This document shows, one piece after another, positions 14,735 through 22,599 of a stretch of DNA of 36,341 bases. The DNA is taken from positions 1-36,341 of the forward strand of contig PMTY01000128.1 in NCBI GenBank assembly GCA_003167155.1, in the 5' to 3' direction. Position 1 is the first letter of the stretch. Each line of letters opens with the position of its first letter. The DNA comes from Candidatus Cybelea tumulisoli. Its GTDB lineage: Bacteria; Vulcanimicrobiota; Vulcanimicrobiia; Vulcanimicrobiales; Vulcanimicrobiaceae. The notes below the pieces were generated by a model. It searched no databases. It saw nothing but the letters and a program-made list of their open reading frames with translations, and was not told where the DNA came from. The position numbers and the translations under genes were made by a program.

Positions 14735-16915
14735 CTACTCCACGCTCGGTAAGTCGGTCATAGGAGGCACAGCCTGCGGCGGCACAGGCAAGAAAGGTTC
14801 GGGCTCAGCGTCTTCCTCGTCACTCTCCCGATGTAGCTCCTGAAGAAGCTCTTCAACCCGAGGTCGCTCGGCATCAAATGACGGGTTATCTCTGATGGAT
14901 TCGAGTCGTTCAACCATCTCCGCAGGCGTATAAATCTGTGCTAGGTACTTCGTGTTGAATCGGTCGGGCTCGTAACGGCTAAACCGCTGGTTCTCGTAAC
15001 GCCCCAAGAGTTCGAGAAACTTCGCGTCATTGTTAGCTAGTGAGGCCCGTATCGCCTCGACTACGTCGGGGCTCGGCTCCTCGCGCCCAATCCAATCAGG
15101 CAACATTCCCAAGAAAGCCGGATGGTTAACAAAGTCGCCTCTTTCCCAAGAAGCCTGATAGAGGCCGCGACAGATTCGCCTAAGTTCTTCAATCTGTGCA
15201 TCCACGAACAGGCCTTCCGTTTTCTTCGCGAGCAAAAACGCAACTTCTGACGGCACCTGAATACTCTTTGGGGGCCTTGCGAACACTTCCATGACGAGTT
15301 CGAATCTCCGTTCGGGCGGCAGCGCCTTCAGCAGGACATTCAATGCCCTCATCGCCTGGAGCATCGGCCCCCGGAACATGTCGTCCAATCCCGGCAACAC
15401 GGCGAACTCGTCGCCAATATCTATGGTCGCAGTAACGATGTTTCGCAGAAGGTCTTCACTGATGGCAGCGGCATCAATGTCCGTCAGAAACTCGTAGACG
15501 CTAAAGAGCTTCTCTGGCGAAAGGGTCCTGAGATAGCCTTCGAGAGCGTCAACGGTCTTTGCGCCTTCCCATAGCGCAGCCTTGTCAGACTCCGACAGTT
15601 CGCCTTCGTCCACCTCGAATACGAAGTACCGAGAGAATGTCGTAAAGCTCGCGCAGGCTCTGCCTTGTGTCCTCCACTCGGCCTTTCCCCAAGACGACTC
15701 CGACCCGTAAGAAGAGTAGAGGTTGTCAATCTTCGGGAACACCGCGCCCAATAGTTCCTTCACGTCATCGACGCTTACGTTCTTGAGCGTCTGTAGCTCC
15801 TCATCTACAGCCGCCTTATCAAGCTTATTCTGCTCTTTGCGTCGGGCTAGACGATTTTCGATGTCATCTACGAATAGCTTGGGATTGCTGCCGACGAAGT
15901 CAAAGAGCTTCGGCTCCAAAGTTTGCATTATGCTGAGAGCAACGTGGTCCGTGAAGTCGAAGTCAGTTGCCGTTAGACCTTCGGTAGCCGCAAGGACGTT
16001 GGCGAATCGCTCCATTTGGCGCAAGGTCTTGAAGTTGTTGAACGCAACGTCGATTATGCGTCGCAATCGCTGCGTGTCCCAGTTGTACTCACGTTGACGA
16101 TTGGCATAGCTTTGAAGGTCTGCAAGGAGAAGTTCCCTCACCTGTCGCTTAGTCAGTGGGGGCACTCGGAGGACAACATTGGTTATTTTTTCCAGAAAGG
16201 CGTGGCCTTCGTTACCTGTTATGCTGTCGAGAGCTTGCGCGACCATATTGTGGTCGAATGCGAGGAGATAAATGACGTTCTCGAAGTCCGCTACAGATTT
16301 GACAAGCTGGAATACTTGACGAACCTCGTCCTCTGTTAGTCGGTCTATATCATCAATGACGATGACGAGTCGCTTTTCGGACTTTCTAAGTGCACCGGAC
16401 GTGTCGTCCTTGACTTTCTCAATATCACCGAGCGAGTCCGCGTACTTCTCTGTCATTTTGGCGAGCGTCTTGACGCCATCGGAAATGAAACCCAGCCCCG
16501 CCAGGGCTGCGGGAGCGGTCGCGAGAGACAGCGCGTCCAGTGCGGCTGAGGCTTTTCGTGTCTTCGTTGACTTGTCAGTCTTCTTCAGAAGCCTTGCGAC
16601 GGTTGCAAAGAAGGCCGAATATAATCGTTCCTGTTGTGAGAAGTTCCACGGGTTGAATCGCCCGACTACGATACGGTCATGCGCCTTCTCTTGAAGAGCC
16701 TCGACTACGAAGTTTAGCAAAGTGGTCTTCCCGCAACCCCAGCGGCCGTAAAGCGCAATGGTCAGGCTGTCGCCACCTGGATACGCTTCGATTAAGCCAA
16801 CGAGGTTCGCGACCCATTTGCCCCGACCGAGGGCGTCCTCTTTCAGGAGGGTCTTCTTTGGTGCGCCTGACTTCAGCAAACTACCGGGCGCGGACTTTTC
16901 GGAAGTGTCGAACAA
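14735..16915 (-). CDS. KAP-family P-loop NTPase
   Basis: 726 residues. Walker A GRWGCGKTT at 57-65, the F-x-P-W motif (RFNPWNF, about 86-92), and Walker B LVIVIDDIDRL at 183-193, followed by 'VIYLLAFDHNMV', define the KAP NTPase. The segment between Walker A and B (about 125-150) is hydrophobic (LSLATAPAALAGLGFI) and could touch or span a membrane, as KAP proteins usually do. The C-terminal ~350 residues are helical and unclassified. KAP ATPases are STAND relatives and several are in defence systems; others organise membrane proteins. The Walker A Lys is intact. It follows the 87-residue gene by 9 bases in a six-gene minus-strand run. Confidence 0.88.
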   Translation of the reverse strand: MFDTSEKSAPGSLLKSGAPKKTLLKEDALGRGKWVANLVGLIEAYPGGDSLTIALYGRWGCGKTTLLNFVVEALQEKAHDRIVVGRFNPWNFSQQERLYSAFFATVARLLKKTDKSTKTRKASAALDALSLATAPAALAGLGFISDGVKTLAKMTEKYADSLGDIEKVKDDTSGALRKSEKRLVIVIDDIDRLTEDEVRQVFQLVKSVADFENVIYLLAFDHNMVAQALDSITGNEGHAFLEKITNVVLRVPPLTKRQVRELLLADLQSYANRQREYNWDTQRLRRIIDVAFNNFKTLRQMERFANVLAATEGLTATDFDFTDHVALSIMQTLEPKLFDFVGSNPKLFVDDIENRLARRKEQNKLDKAAVDEELQTLKNVSVDDVKELLGAVFPKIDNLYSSYGSESSWGKAEWRTQGRACASFTTFSRYFVFEVDEGELSESDKAALWEGAKTVDALEGYLRTLSPEKLFSVYEFLTDIDAAAISEDLLRNIVTATIDIGDEFAVLPGLDDMFRGPMLQAMRALNVLLKALPPERRFELVMEVFARPPKSIQVPSEVAFLLAKKTEGLFVDAQIEELRRICRGLYQASWERGDFVNHPAFLGMLPDWIGREEPSPDVVEAIRASLANNDAKFLELLGRYENQRFSRYEPDRFNTKYLAQIYTPAEMVERLESIRDNPSFDAERPRVEELLQELHRESDEEDAEPEPFLPVPPQAVPPMTDLPSVE

Positions 16916-16924
16916 AACAGCGCC

Positions 16925-17188
16925 CTAATCGACAACCTCGAACACGCCGCCCTTTGCGAGAAGCATCTCAATGCCCGCACGGGCCTGTTCGGGGGTGATG
17001 CCAGTCTGATGTGCCTGGAGTGTCGTCCAGGCGTCTACCGGCAGAACGCGGCCACTCGCGACCTCACGCAACCTCGTGCAGGAATCAAGCATCCGCCCGA
17101 CTTCGGCGCGGCTAAGTCGAACGCCTGTTCGCCTATCTCGCCGCACCTCAGCCGTTAAGTTAGGGCGAACCGCTGAAGAGCGCCGCAC
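16925..17188 (-). CDS. Small unknown protein in the KAP operon
   Basis: 87 residues from GTG 17188; an internal ATG would leave only 55. It contains 'LSRAEVGRMLDSCTRLREVA' and 'TPEQARAGIEMLLAKGGVFE', two helical segments that may form a winged-helix-like fold. Its end lies 9 bases from the KAP start. No family is recognised; the start is uncertain. Confidence 0.45.
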   Translation of the reverse strand: MRRSSAVRPNLTAEVRRDRRTGVRLSRAEVGRMLDSCTRLREVASGRVLPVDAWTTLQAHQTGITPEQARAGIEMLLAKGGVFEVVD

Positions 17189-17209
17189 CGCGCTGTTTGC
17201 CTTAGACGG

Positions 17210-17821
17210 CTACTGCCCAAACATTCCCGTCTGCCGAAGCCTATTTCCGGCAAGGTCTTCGATTCTAACGCCAGCTATTGCGTCAGACGATACACGGTCA
17301 CGGCGTATCATCTCCCAGGTCCGCTGAATCTGCTGGAATGCAAGGTCACGGTCTTGTTCGCTTGCAGAGTTCCAAACGTCGCCATCAACACGCAAAATGA
17401 GGATGGCGTCCTGAATCTGATACTGTTGAATCAAACTTTCGCCCATCGCCGCGTTGATGATGTGCGCCATGGCCTTAACGTCATGTTGTTCCGCAGCCAA
17501 CGCTCGCTGTTCCAGCCGGTGTTCCCGCCGGACTGTCTCGTGTTGCGCTGCAGTTTGCGGATGCGGTGTGTTCAACGCTATCGCCCATGCGATACCGGCG
17601 ACGACCAGCAATCCGACGACAAGCAATGCGATTCGGCCTATCCACGCTTCGCGAGCAGTAAGATAAGGGCTAGATGTGGTGGTTGCCGTCGGCGCTGGCG
17701 TTTCGGGTTTATACACGTATGGCTCAATGCGCCGAGTCACTTTAGAACCGCAGTGCTGACATGAGGTGCGGCCCGCACCGAGATAGGTTTTACAGTTGGG
17801 GCAATAGTCAGTCGAGGCCAT
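17210..17821 (-). CDS. Zinc-ribbon membrane protein
   Basis: 203 residues. An N-terminal zinc ribbon (CPNC at 7-10, CQHC about 21-24) is followed by a Pro/Thr-rich linker, one membrane helix (about 60-85, IGRIALLVVGLLVVAGIAWA) and a helical extracytoplasmic domain ending in 'FQQIQRTWEMIRRDRVSSDA'. The order ribbon-linker-TM-domain suggests a membrane sensor or scaffold. It lies 23 bases downstream of another zinc-ribbon membrane gene and upstream of the KAP gene, so the three probably act together at the membrane. Confidence 0.6.
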   Translation of the reverse strand: MASTDYCPNCKTYLGAGRTSCQHCGSKVTRRIEPYVYKPETPAPTATTTSSPYLTAREAWIGRIALLVVGLLVVAGIAWAIALNTPHPQTAAQHETVRREHRLEQRALAAEQHDVKAMAHIINAAMGESLIQQYQIQDAILILRVDGDVWNSASEQDRDLAFQQIQRTWEMIRRDRVSSDAIAGVRIEDLAGNRLRQTGMFGQ

Positions 17822-17844
17822 CGTTCAAAACGAACGTGACTTAT

Positions 17845-18459
17845 TCATAATGCCAGAGCTTGAGCATGGCAGGCACGGTGATACGAGTTTCCGTAGAGGC
17901 CGCGAACATCGGCGTCTGCACCGCCGCAATACTTGCAAGCGGCTCTCCCTTGAGCTTCGGGCGCGCTCTGGTCTTCTACCCTAACAGCGGACGGGGCAGG
18001 TGTCGTCGCGGCTGATGGAATCTCTCTCTGACAAAAGCGACAAACTGAGGCGCGAAGCGGTATCGAGGAAAGGCAGTATGGGCATTTGTGGAGTTCATCA
18101 TCTCGGTATTCGCGCCGTGGCATGAACGCGAGAATAACCAGCGGAATCGGCCCGAAGAAGAACGTCGCGATAAGCCACGTCGGCGCATAGCGATTCTTGG
18201 CACGGCAAACTGCAAACACTAACGACCACAGAACGACGACCAGTATCTGCCATGCAATGTATGCGCCGAGGTAGTCAGTACCATGCGCCGCGTTGACCGC
18301 GAAGCTCGTGGCAAGCATCCCATGGATGGCCATTATTACGATTGCACCGATGATACCGAGGACAATGTTCTTCCATGACCGCAGCATGAGCCACATCGCG
18401 CCGCCTACCACTACGAAGACGACGAGAAAGATGACTCCAACTAGCATTAGGCCTTCCAT
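17845..18459 (-). CDS. Four-helix membrane protein with C-terminal zinc ribbon
   Basis: 204 residues from ATG 18459 (ATG 18447, after GGAAGG, is possible). Four predicted membrane helices (about 5-26, 31-50, 63-85, 93-112) are followed by a cytoplasmic ribbon (CPYC...CRFC, about 125-143), a Pro/Ala linker and a further CKYCGGA...H..C motif. The resemblance to its neighbour (zinc ribbon plus membrane segment) suggests that they form a complex. A TACTAT box immediately precedes ATG 18459, so this gene may begin the KAP operon. It is divergent from the XRE regulator at 18563. Confidence 0.6.
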   Translation of the reverse strand: MEGLMLVGVIFLVVFVVVGGAMWLMLRSWKNIVLGIIGAIVIMAIHGMLATSFAVNAAHGTDYLGAYIAWQILVVVLWSLVFAVCRAKNRYAPTWLIATFFFGPIPLVILAFMPRREYRDDELHKCPYCLSSIPLRASVCRFCQREIPSAATTPAPSAVRVEDQSAPEAQGRAACKYCGGADADVRGLYGNSYHRACHAQALAL

Positions 18460-18520
18460 ATAGTAGGTACGCTGCCACCTTTCCCACCCCGTTCCGGCTT
18501 ACCCCATTTTGGGCTACGTC

Positions 18521-18535
18521 ATAGAAGCCTTCTAT
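18521..18535. promoter_or_regulatory. Perfect palindrome, candidate XRE operator
   Basis: ATAGAAG-C-CTTCTAT is a perfect 7-bp dyad with a one-base centre. It lies in the gap between the divergent KAP operon and XRE gene, 28 bases before GTG 18563. Phage-type repressors bind dyads of this size. Confidence 0.5.
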
Positions 18536-18562
18536 CATCTGCAGGATGGGGTCCCCCGGCGG

Positions 18563-18805
18563 GTGAGCAAGCAAATCTATTCGAGTCAAGCGAAGCGTCT
18601 TCGCGACCTTCTGGTCGAGTATAGGACGCGCAGCAGACTTACGCAGGCAGAGCTTGCGTCAAGAATCGGTCGTGCCCAAACCTTCGTTTCTAAGGTCGAG
18701 TTAGGCGAGCGGCGAATCGACCTTCTCGAACTTCTGCAGGTACTAGCGGTTCTTCGCGCCGACCCGGTGGAGTTCTTAGAGAGACTCCTCAGGCGACGGC
18801 GATAG
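18563..18805 (+). CDS. XRE-family HTH regulator
   Basis: 80 residues from GTG 18563. An upstream TTG at 18509 is in frame, but using it would put the palindrome at 18521 inside the gene. The HTH is clear: 'RSRLTQAELASRIGRAQTFV' then SKVELGERRIDL, ending with a basic tail (LLRRRR). XRE proteins with this short C-terminus bind operators as dimers. Its divergent position next to the six-gene KAP operon suggests it controls that operon and itself. Confidence 0.8.
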   Translation: MSKQIYSSQAKRLRDLLVEYRTRSRLTQAELASRIGRAQTFVSKVELGERRIDLLELLQVLAVLRADPVEFLERLLRRRR

Positions 18806-19118
18806 ATTAAGTGAGCGTCGAGTGCAAGAGGCTAGGGACGGCTTGTAGCCCCCTTTTGGAAGCAGTGCGTCTGCGTCTGCGTCTCGACGGAGTAGACCAT
18901 CACGTTCTGTTGGGTGCCGACGTTGCAGTGGTCTGGCGAGGTGAAGGTGGCTGTCTGAGGGCGGAGCGTTCGCGTTGCTCGTGGCCGATGCGTCTTCCTA
19001 GCCTCTATGTATGTCGTCTTGTGCTGCGGCGGTGTCTGTGTCGTCTTGGATTGGCCCGCGCCAGGCGCTGTCGTCTGCGGCCTAGGTTCGGTGACGTTCT
19101 TGGCCTAGGTGCGGCCGT
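18806..19118. other. Non-coding stretch between convergent genes
   Basis: About 310 bases between the convergent XRE and DUF4238 genes. Open frames here have improbable composition (Cys/Arg/Leu-rich). A short GTCTGC repeat (three imperfect copies near 18867-18884) is the only pattern seen. No good terminator is visible. Confidence 0.35.
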
Positions 19119-20069
19119 CTACGACGAAGCTTCGTTCGCGTTCGCTTCCGAATCGAGCAGCGTCACAAGCAGCGGGAACGCGAACGCCTCGCTCCCTAAG
19201 TCCGCGAGTTGAACCTGCCGCTCTTGTGCGTCCTGTGTGGGATAGGCGTACACTTCTTTAGCCCCGCTCCTAGTCCGCGAGTTGACCATCCTCACGGCCG
19301 CGTAGTTGGCAAGGGCGTACTGCTTCACGGCTCCAGGGTAGAGGTACAGGAGCAAGCACTTCCGCCGGGTCAGAGGGTACGTCACTTCAATCGTCGGTGA
19401 CTGGCGGTTGAACCCGTAGAACTTGTGCGGCGGGTAGTCGTCAGGGTCGAACCACACCACGGGCCGGTTACTGGTCATAAAGTCCTGCGCCCCGCTCGTT
19501 ATGATGGTCGCGCGGAAGGACTTCAGGTGTTGAGCGAACTGCGGCACGACGCTGTTGGTTGACGTTAGTGCGATGTTCCGAGGGGCTGCTGCGAGTTCAC
19601 GGGAGAGCTTCTGGCTCGGATACTTTTCTTGAACCGCCCGCTCTATGTCGTCCTCGGTCCACTCCGGTCGGTGCTGACGATAGAGTGAGCGCATCTGTTC
19701 CTGAACCCGAGTCGTCGCGTCTGCGAAACTGTCGATTACTTCGGGGCCGCGAATCTCCTGAATCGCCGCGAGGTATTTTAGGGAGTCCCACTGCGCCTCG
19801 GTAAGCAGCCGCCCCGCAACGACCGGCACGAGTACGGCGGCCAGTAGGTTCTCGACGCGCTCGAAGTTCTTGTCGATGTAGCGGTCCCGGCCCTCATCGG
19901 TCTTCACCGAGTAAACGTCACGGCGCTTCGCGACGTTCTTGACGTTCGTATCGAACGGCGTTGGCTGCTGCCCCGACTCCGGCCTACGGTGGACGCGAAT
20001 CGTGTCTCTATCTGCAAATGCGCGAAGGTAGACTTGTGGAACGTAGTGCTGCCCGCGAGGCTCACTCAT
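19119..20069 (-). CDS. DUF4238-family protein
   Basis: 316 residues. The N-terminal 'QHYVPQVYLRAFADRDTI' is the hallmark of DUF4238, whose members begin with HYVPq.yLr.Fa. Later blocks, 'DFMTSNRPVVWFDP' (about 208-221) and 'YPLTRRKCLLLYLYPG' (about 243-258), also fit that family. Function is unknown; members are frequent in accessory regions and have been suggested to be defence-linked. An extended -10 promoter (TGATATAAT) lies only 9 bases upstream of the ATG, so the mRNA would be nearly leaderless. It is the 3'-most gene of a run of minus-strand genes starting at 22474 but has its own promoter. Confidence 0.75.
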   Translation of the reverse strand: MSEPRGQHYVPQVYLRAFADRDTIRVHRRPESGQQPTPFDTNVKNVAKRRDVYSVKTDEGRDRYIDKNFERVENLLAAVLVPVVAGRLLTEAQWDSLKYLAAIQEIRGPEVIDSFADATTRVQEQMRSLYRQHRPEWTEDDIERAVQEKYPSQKLSRELAAAPRNIALTSTNSVVPQFAQHLKSFRATIITSGAQDFMTSNRPVVWFDPDDYPPHKFYGFNRQSPTIEVTYPLTRRKCLLLYLYPGAVKQYALANYAAVRMVNSRTRSGAKEVYAYPTQDAQERQVQLADLGSEAFAFPLLVTLLDSEANANEASS

Positions 20070-20078
20070 AGCAGACGG

Positions 20079-20087
20079 ATTATATCA
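20079..20087 (-). promoter_or_regulatory. Extended -10 promoter next to the start codon (leaderless)
   Basis: TGATATAAT on the minus strand ends 9 bases before ATG 20069. With transcription starting about 7 bases after the -10 box, the leader would be 0-3 bases. The same nine bases occur upstream of the 22474 gene. Confidence 0.5.
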
Positions 20088-20116
20088 CTCGGCACTTTAC
20101 GGCGTCGAACTCTTTC

Positions 20117-21022
20117 CTAGGCGCGCTTTCCCAAAGCACGAAGACGACGCACAATACACAGATAATCGAGCTCGAACTTTTCGGAGAACTCGAGTAGGGT
20201 CAAATCACGCTTCTTCAGGTTGCAGGGAGCACACACCCAAACGAGATTTTCTCGGCAAGGGTTTCCTCCGTAAGATACCGGAATGATGTGGTCTAGGTGA
20301 AACTCGACAATGGCCGCGTCGCAATAGGGACAATGTTCGGTTCGAGCCAGTTCTGACCGAAACCGTTCCACGGCTTCTCGATTCTCACGGTCTGAAAGTG
20401 CAACGCGGCTCCTGAGCTTTTGTATCTTCACTTCTGGCTGTCGCTCTGCGCTGATAAGCTCCTCCTGAAGTTTGGTCACGCTGTACTCGATATTTCGCAC
20501 TCGCTGGAGCCGCGCGAACAACTCTTCTTTTCGCGCAAGGACCGGAGCTATCTCTGGAAGCGAGTCAAGGAACAAGCGAAGCCTTTTAATATCGGCTTCG
20601 AACTCTTGCAAAGAGCGTTCCATGATTTCACAGGTCGGTTTTGACAGCGGACCAAATAATCTCATGGCTTTAAGGTTCCGTCTCTTCGAGGGCATTGCGC
20701 TTTCCCTCACGTGCACGGCCTGCTCGATGTAGCCTTGGGCGATATTTATGCTCGTCGGTACTCCGCAAATATCTCGCACCGGAGCGAAACATCGCTCCGC
20801 CTCTTCGACCAGTTTATCGTATTCCAGCAGGTCCGCCTCGCTGCTCTCAGCAAGCCTCTTCTTCTCGTCTTGCAGATTCGCAAGCCGCTGCTCGATGCGC
20901 GCGACGCTTGGCCGCCGCGTTCGCTTGATGATACCTCGCCCGTTACAGGCGTAGCAGAAGCCTTTAAAACTGCCTCTCCTGTACTGTCCCGACCCGTTGC
21001 ATTTCTTACAGGGAGCGGCCAT
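20117..21022 (-). CDS. HNH endonuclease with DnaJ-type zinc finger and coiled coil
   Basis: 301 residues. Residues 5-30 hold CKKCNGSG...CYACNGRG, the CxxCxGxG pair of DnaJ zinc fingers. The middle (about 40-215) is strongly helical and charged, likely coiled coil. The C-terminus is an HNH nuclease: CPYC, 'VEFHLDHIIPVSYGGNP' (LDHI-PxxxGG), 'NLVWVCAPCNLKKRD'. HNH enzymes cut DNA with a ββα-metal site. The combination of a DnaJ-like finger, a long coiled coil and HNH suggests a DNA-scanning or assembly module in a defence or homing role. Its stop and the next start are 47 bases apart, so it may be co-expressed with the DUF4238 gene. Confidence 0.82.
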   Translation of the reverse strand: MAAPCKKCNGSGQYRRGSFKGFCYACNGRGIIKRTRRPSVARIEQRLANLQDEKKRLAESSEADLLEYDKLVEEAERCFAPVRDICGVPTSINIAQGYIEQAVHVRESAMPSKRRNLKAMRLFGPLSKPTCEIMERSLQEFEADIKRLRLFLDSLPEIAPVLARKEELFARLQRVRNIEYSVTKLQEELISAERQPEVKIQKLRSRVALSDRENREAVERFRSELARTEHCPYCDAAIVEFHLDHIIPVSYGGNPCRENLVWVCAPCNLKKRDLTLLEFSEKFELDYLCIVRRLRALGKRA

Positions 21023-21058
21023 GTCTTGCTTCGTCGATGCGCCGAGCCAAATCCAAGA

Positions 21059-21619
21059 TTACTCTCCGCCCTTGTTCCGAGCGTCAAAGGGGTCACACTT
21101 GAATCGCTTCAGTATCGCCGCGTTCTTAGGGTCGGCCTCCATAAATGCGTCGGCGGTTTCTTGTTTAGTTGGAGATTCACTCGCGGAGATATAGCCCCGT
21201 ATCCAGTCAACGTACCAAGTGTCCAACGCATCGCGCGCTTGCGGAAGTCGCGCCCTACGCATGGCCTGTACGAACGCGACGGCGGCTCCCACAATGAGGA
21301 GCGCACCGAAAATGGCTAGACACCGAGACAGCACATCATCGGTCGGCAGAGTGGCCGCGAAAACGAAGAACGCAGAGGCGATTGCGAACCCCGCTGCGGC
21401 GTACTGAGCGTCAGTGAACGCAACCGCGACGACCCTACGTGCGGCGTACCACATACGCTTGCGCTCGCCGGACCCGCGACTGTTCCAGACAAGGTAATCC
21501 GTTGGCGTCTCAATGGGACCGACTTCTCGGTGCAAACGCGAAGCGGCGATTCCGCAGAAAGCAGCGAGGACGGCGGCTATGGCGGCTGTTAGGCCGTAAG
21601 CCAGGGCCGAACCCGTCAC
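21059..21619 (-). CDS. Three-helix membrane protein of unknown function
   Basis: About 186 residues from GTG 21619, whose start overlaps the previous stop in a GTGA junction; a longer frame merely re-reads that gene. Three predicted membrane helices (about 6-26, 63-88, 95-120) are followed by a cytoplasmic basic tail (LPQARDALDTWYVDWIRGYI...) that ends in a charged segment. No family is recognised. Coupling to the two small paralogues upstream suggests that they form a membrane complex. Confidence 0.55.
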   Translation of the reverse strand: MTGSALAYGLTAAIAAVLAAFCGIAASRLHREVGPIETPTDYLVWNSRGSGERKRMWYAARRVVAVAFTDAQYAAAGFAIASAFFVFAATLPTDDVLSRCLAIFGALLIVGAAVAFVQAMRRARLPQARDALDTWYVDWIRGYISASESPTKQETADAFMEADPKNAAILKRFKCDPFDARNKGGE

Positions 21620-21915
21620 GACGTTGCTTTCGGTCGCACAAGGAACCACGCGACGCCTGCTATCGTAACGATAATCGCCTCGCGCATCCACGCTTTTTCT
21701 TTGGCCGCAGACTCAAGCCTTGCGGTGTAGGAGCCGGGTTGGGATGACGAAACGGAGGGCATCGCAGTGGCCCCATAGCGTTCCTGAAGGGTCGCGCCCG
21801 CAGGCGCTGCTACGGACAAGGGGCTGATTTCGTCGTGCTGTTCTTTCGTGAAGAAGTAGTTTGCGACCGACGCGCCGACGACAAATACCAGAATAGCAAT
21901 GCGGAATGGATGCAT
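21616..21915 (-). CDS. Small bitopic membrane protein, paralogue 2
   Basis: 99 residues from ATG 21915, placed by alignment with its twin at 22247. MHPFRIAILVFVVGASVANYF gives an N-terminal membrane helix. A variable Pro/Ser-rich middle leads to 'KAWMREAIIVTIAGVAWFLV', a second membrane helix. N- and C-terminal blocks are nearly identical to the upstream gene while the middle differs, so this is a tandem duplicate under different constraints at its ends and middle. It shares a GTGA overlap with the next gene. Confidence 0.65.
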   Translation of the reverse strand: MHPFRIAILVFVVGASVANYFFTKEQHDEISPLSVAAPAGATLQERYGATAMPSVSSSQPGSYTARLESAAKEKAWMREAIIVTIAGVAWFLVRPKATS

Positions 21916-21920
21916 CTTGG

Positions 21921-22247
21921 TCACGAACCCTGTTTCGAGTTCTTCCCAGGCAGTAAGAACCACGCGACTCCGGCGATTGTGACGATTATCGCTTCACGCA
22001 TCCATGCCTTGTCATTGGCTTCTGCGAGGGGACTCGCTAACTCAGGGGTCGGCTGTTCATTAGGGTGCGCCTGGGCAGTGCCTCTATACTTCGTCCAGTC
22101 AGTGCCCGAAGAGTCAGTCGGCGCTGCCGTAGATGCAGCGAGGGGCGTAGACGCGACGATTCTATCCCAGTGTTCTCTCGCTGCGAAGTAGTTCGCGATG
22201 GACGCGCCGACCACGAATATCAGAATGGCGATACGGAACGGGTGCAT
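21921..22247 (-). CDS. Small bitopic membrane protein, paralogue 1
   Basis: 108 residues with the same two-helix plan as the gene at 21915: MHPFRIAILIFVVGASIANYF at the start and 'KAWMREAIIVTIAGVAWFLL' at the end, with a 40-50 residue Ala/Pro/Thr-rich middle between. Its stop is five bases before the twin's ATG. Both helices could form a hairpin in the membrane with the variable segment exposed. No family is recognised. Confidence 0.65.
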   Translation of the reverse strand: MHPFRIAILIFVVGASIANYFAAREHWDRIVASTPLAASTAAPTDSSGTDWTKYRGTAQAHPNEQPTPELASPLAEANDKAWMREAIIVTIAGVAWFLLPGKNSKQGS

Positions 22248-22252
22248 GACGC

Positions 22253-22474
22253 CTAACGCTTCTTCCTAACCGACGAGGGACCCCGCGACTTGGTAAGTTT
22301 GCGTTTAGGGGTCGGCATAGCATTTAGAAGCTCGTGCTCGTTGTCAGTTTTGAAGCCGCAGTAGGTGCAGCGAAAAGAGGACTTCTCGCCATGCCGATTC
22401 TCGACAATCGTATCACCTACCGAAAGGGAACGCACACACTTAGCCGGGCATAGCTTATCGGGGCGGTCTAACAT
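22253..22474 (-). CDS. Small zinc-finger protein, first gene of operon
   Basis: 73 residues. CPAKC near the start and CTYCG (about residues 36-40) could form a four-cysteine zinc site. The tail is very basic (KRKLTKSRGPSSVRKKR), which suggests nucleic-acid binding. The start lies 6 bases after an extended -10 box (TGATATAAT), so it would be translated from a leaderless mRNA. The stop is 6 bases before the next ATG. Confidence 0.5.
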   Translation of the reverse strand: MLDRPDKLCPAKCVRSLSVGDTIVENRHGEKSSFRCTYCGFKTDNEHELLNAMPTPKRKLTKSRGPSSVRKKR

Positions 22475-22480
22475 GCCAAG

Positions 22481-22518
22481 ATTATATCACGGCCGGGTTT
22501 GCTCACGGATTGCTCACG
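22481..22518 (-). promoter_or_regulatory. Leaderless promoter with tandem upstream repeat
   Basis: TGATATAAT (22489-22481) ends 6 bases before ATG 22474. Upstream, TTGCTCACG occurs twice in tandem with an 11-base period (22499-22507, 22510-22518, plus-strand reading), at the position where an activator or repressor would bind. Confidence 0.5.
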
Positions 22519-22599
22519 AACTGCAGACCGGCTCGCCTCTCATCCTACAACAGACAAGGCCCTTAACCTACGCCGCACAGAACTCCGCTCCGCAGGAAC

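Noticed and set aside
18811-19212. Plus-strand frame between XRE and DUF4238
   Set aside because: Very Cys/Arg/Leu-rich, antisense to DUF4238 at its end, no start signal.
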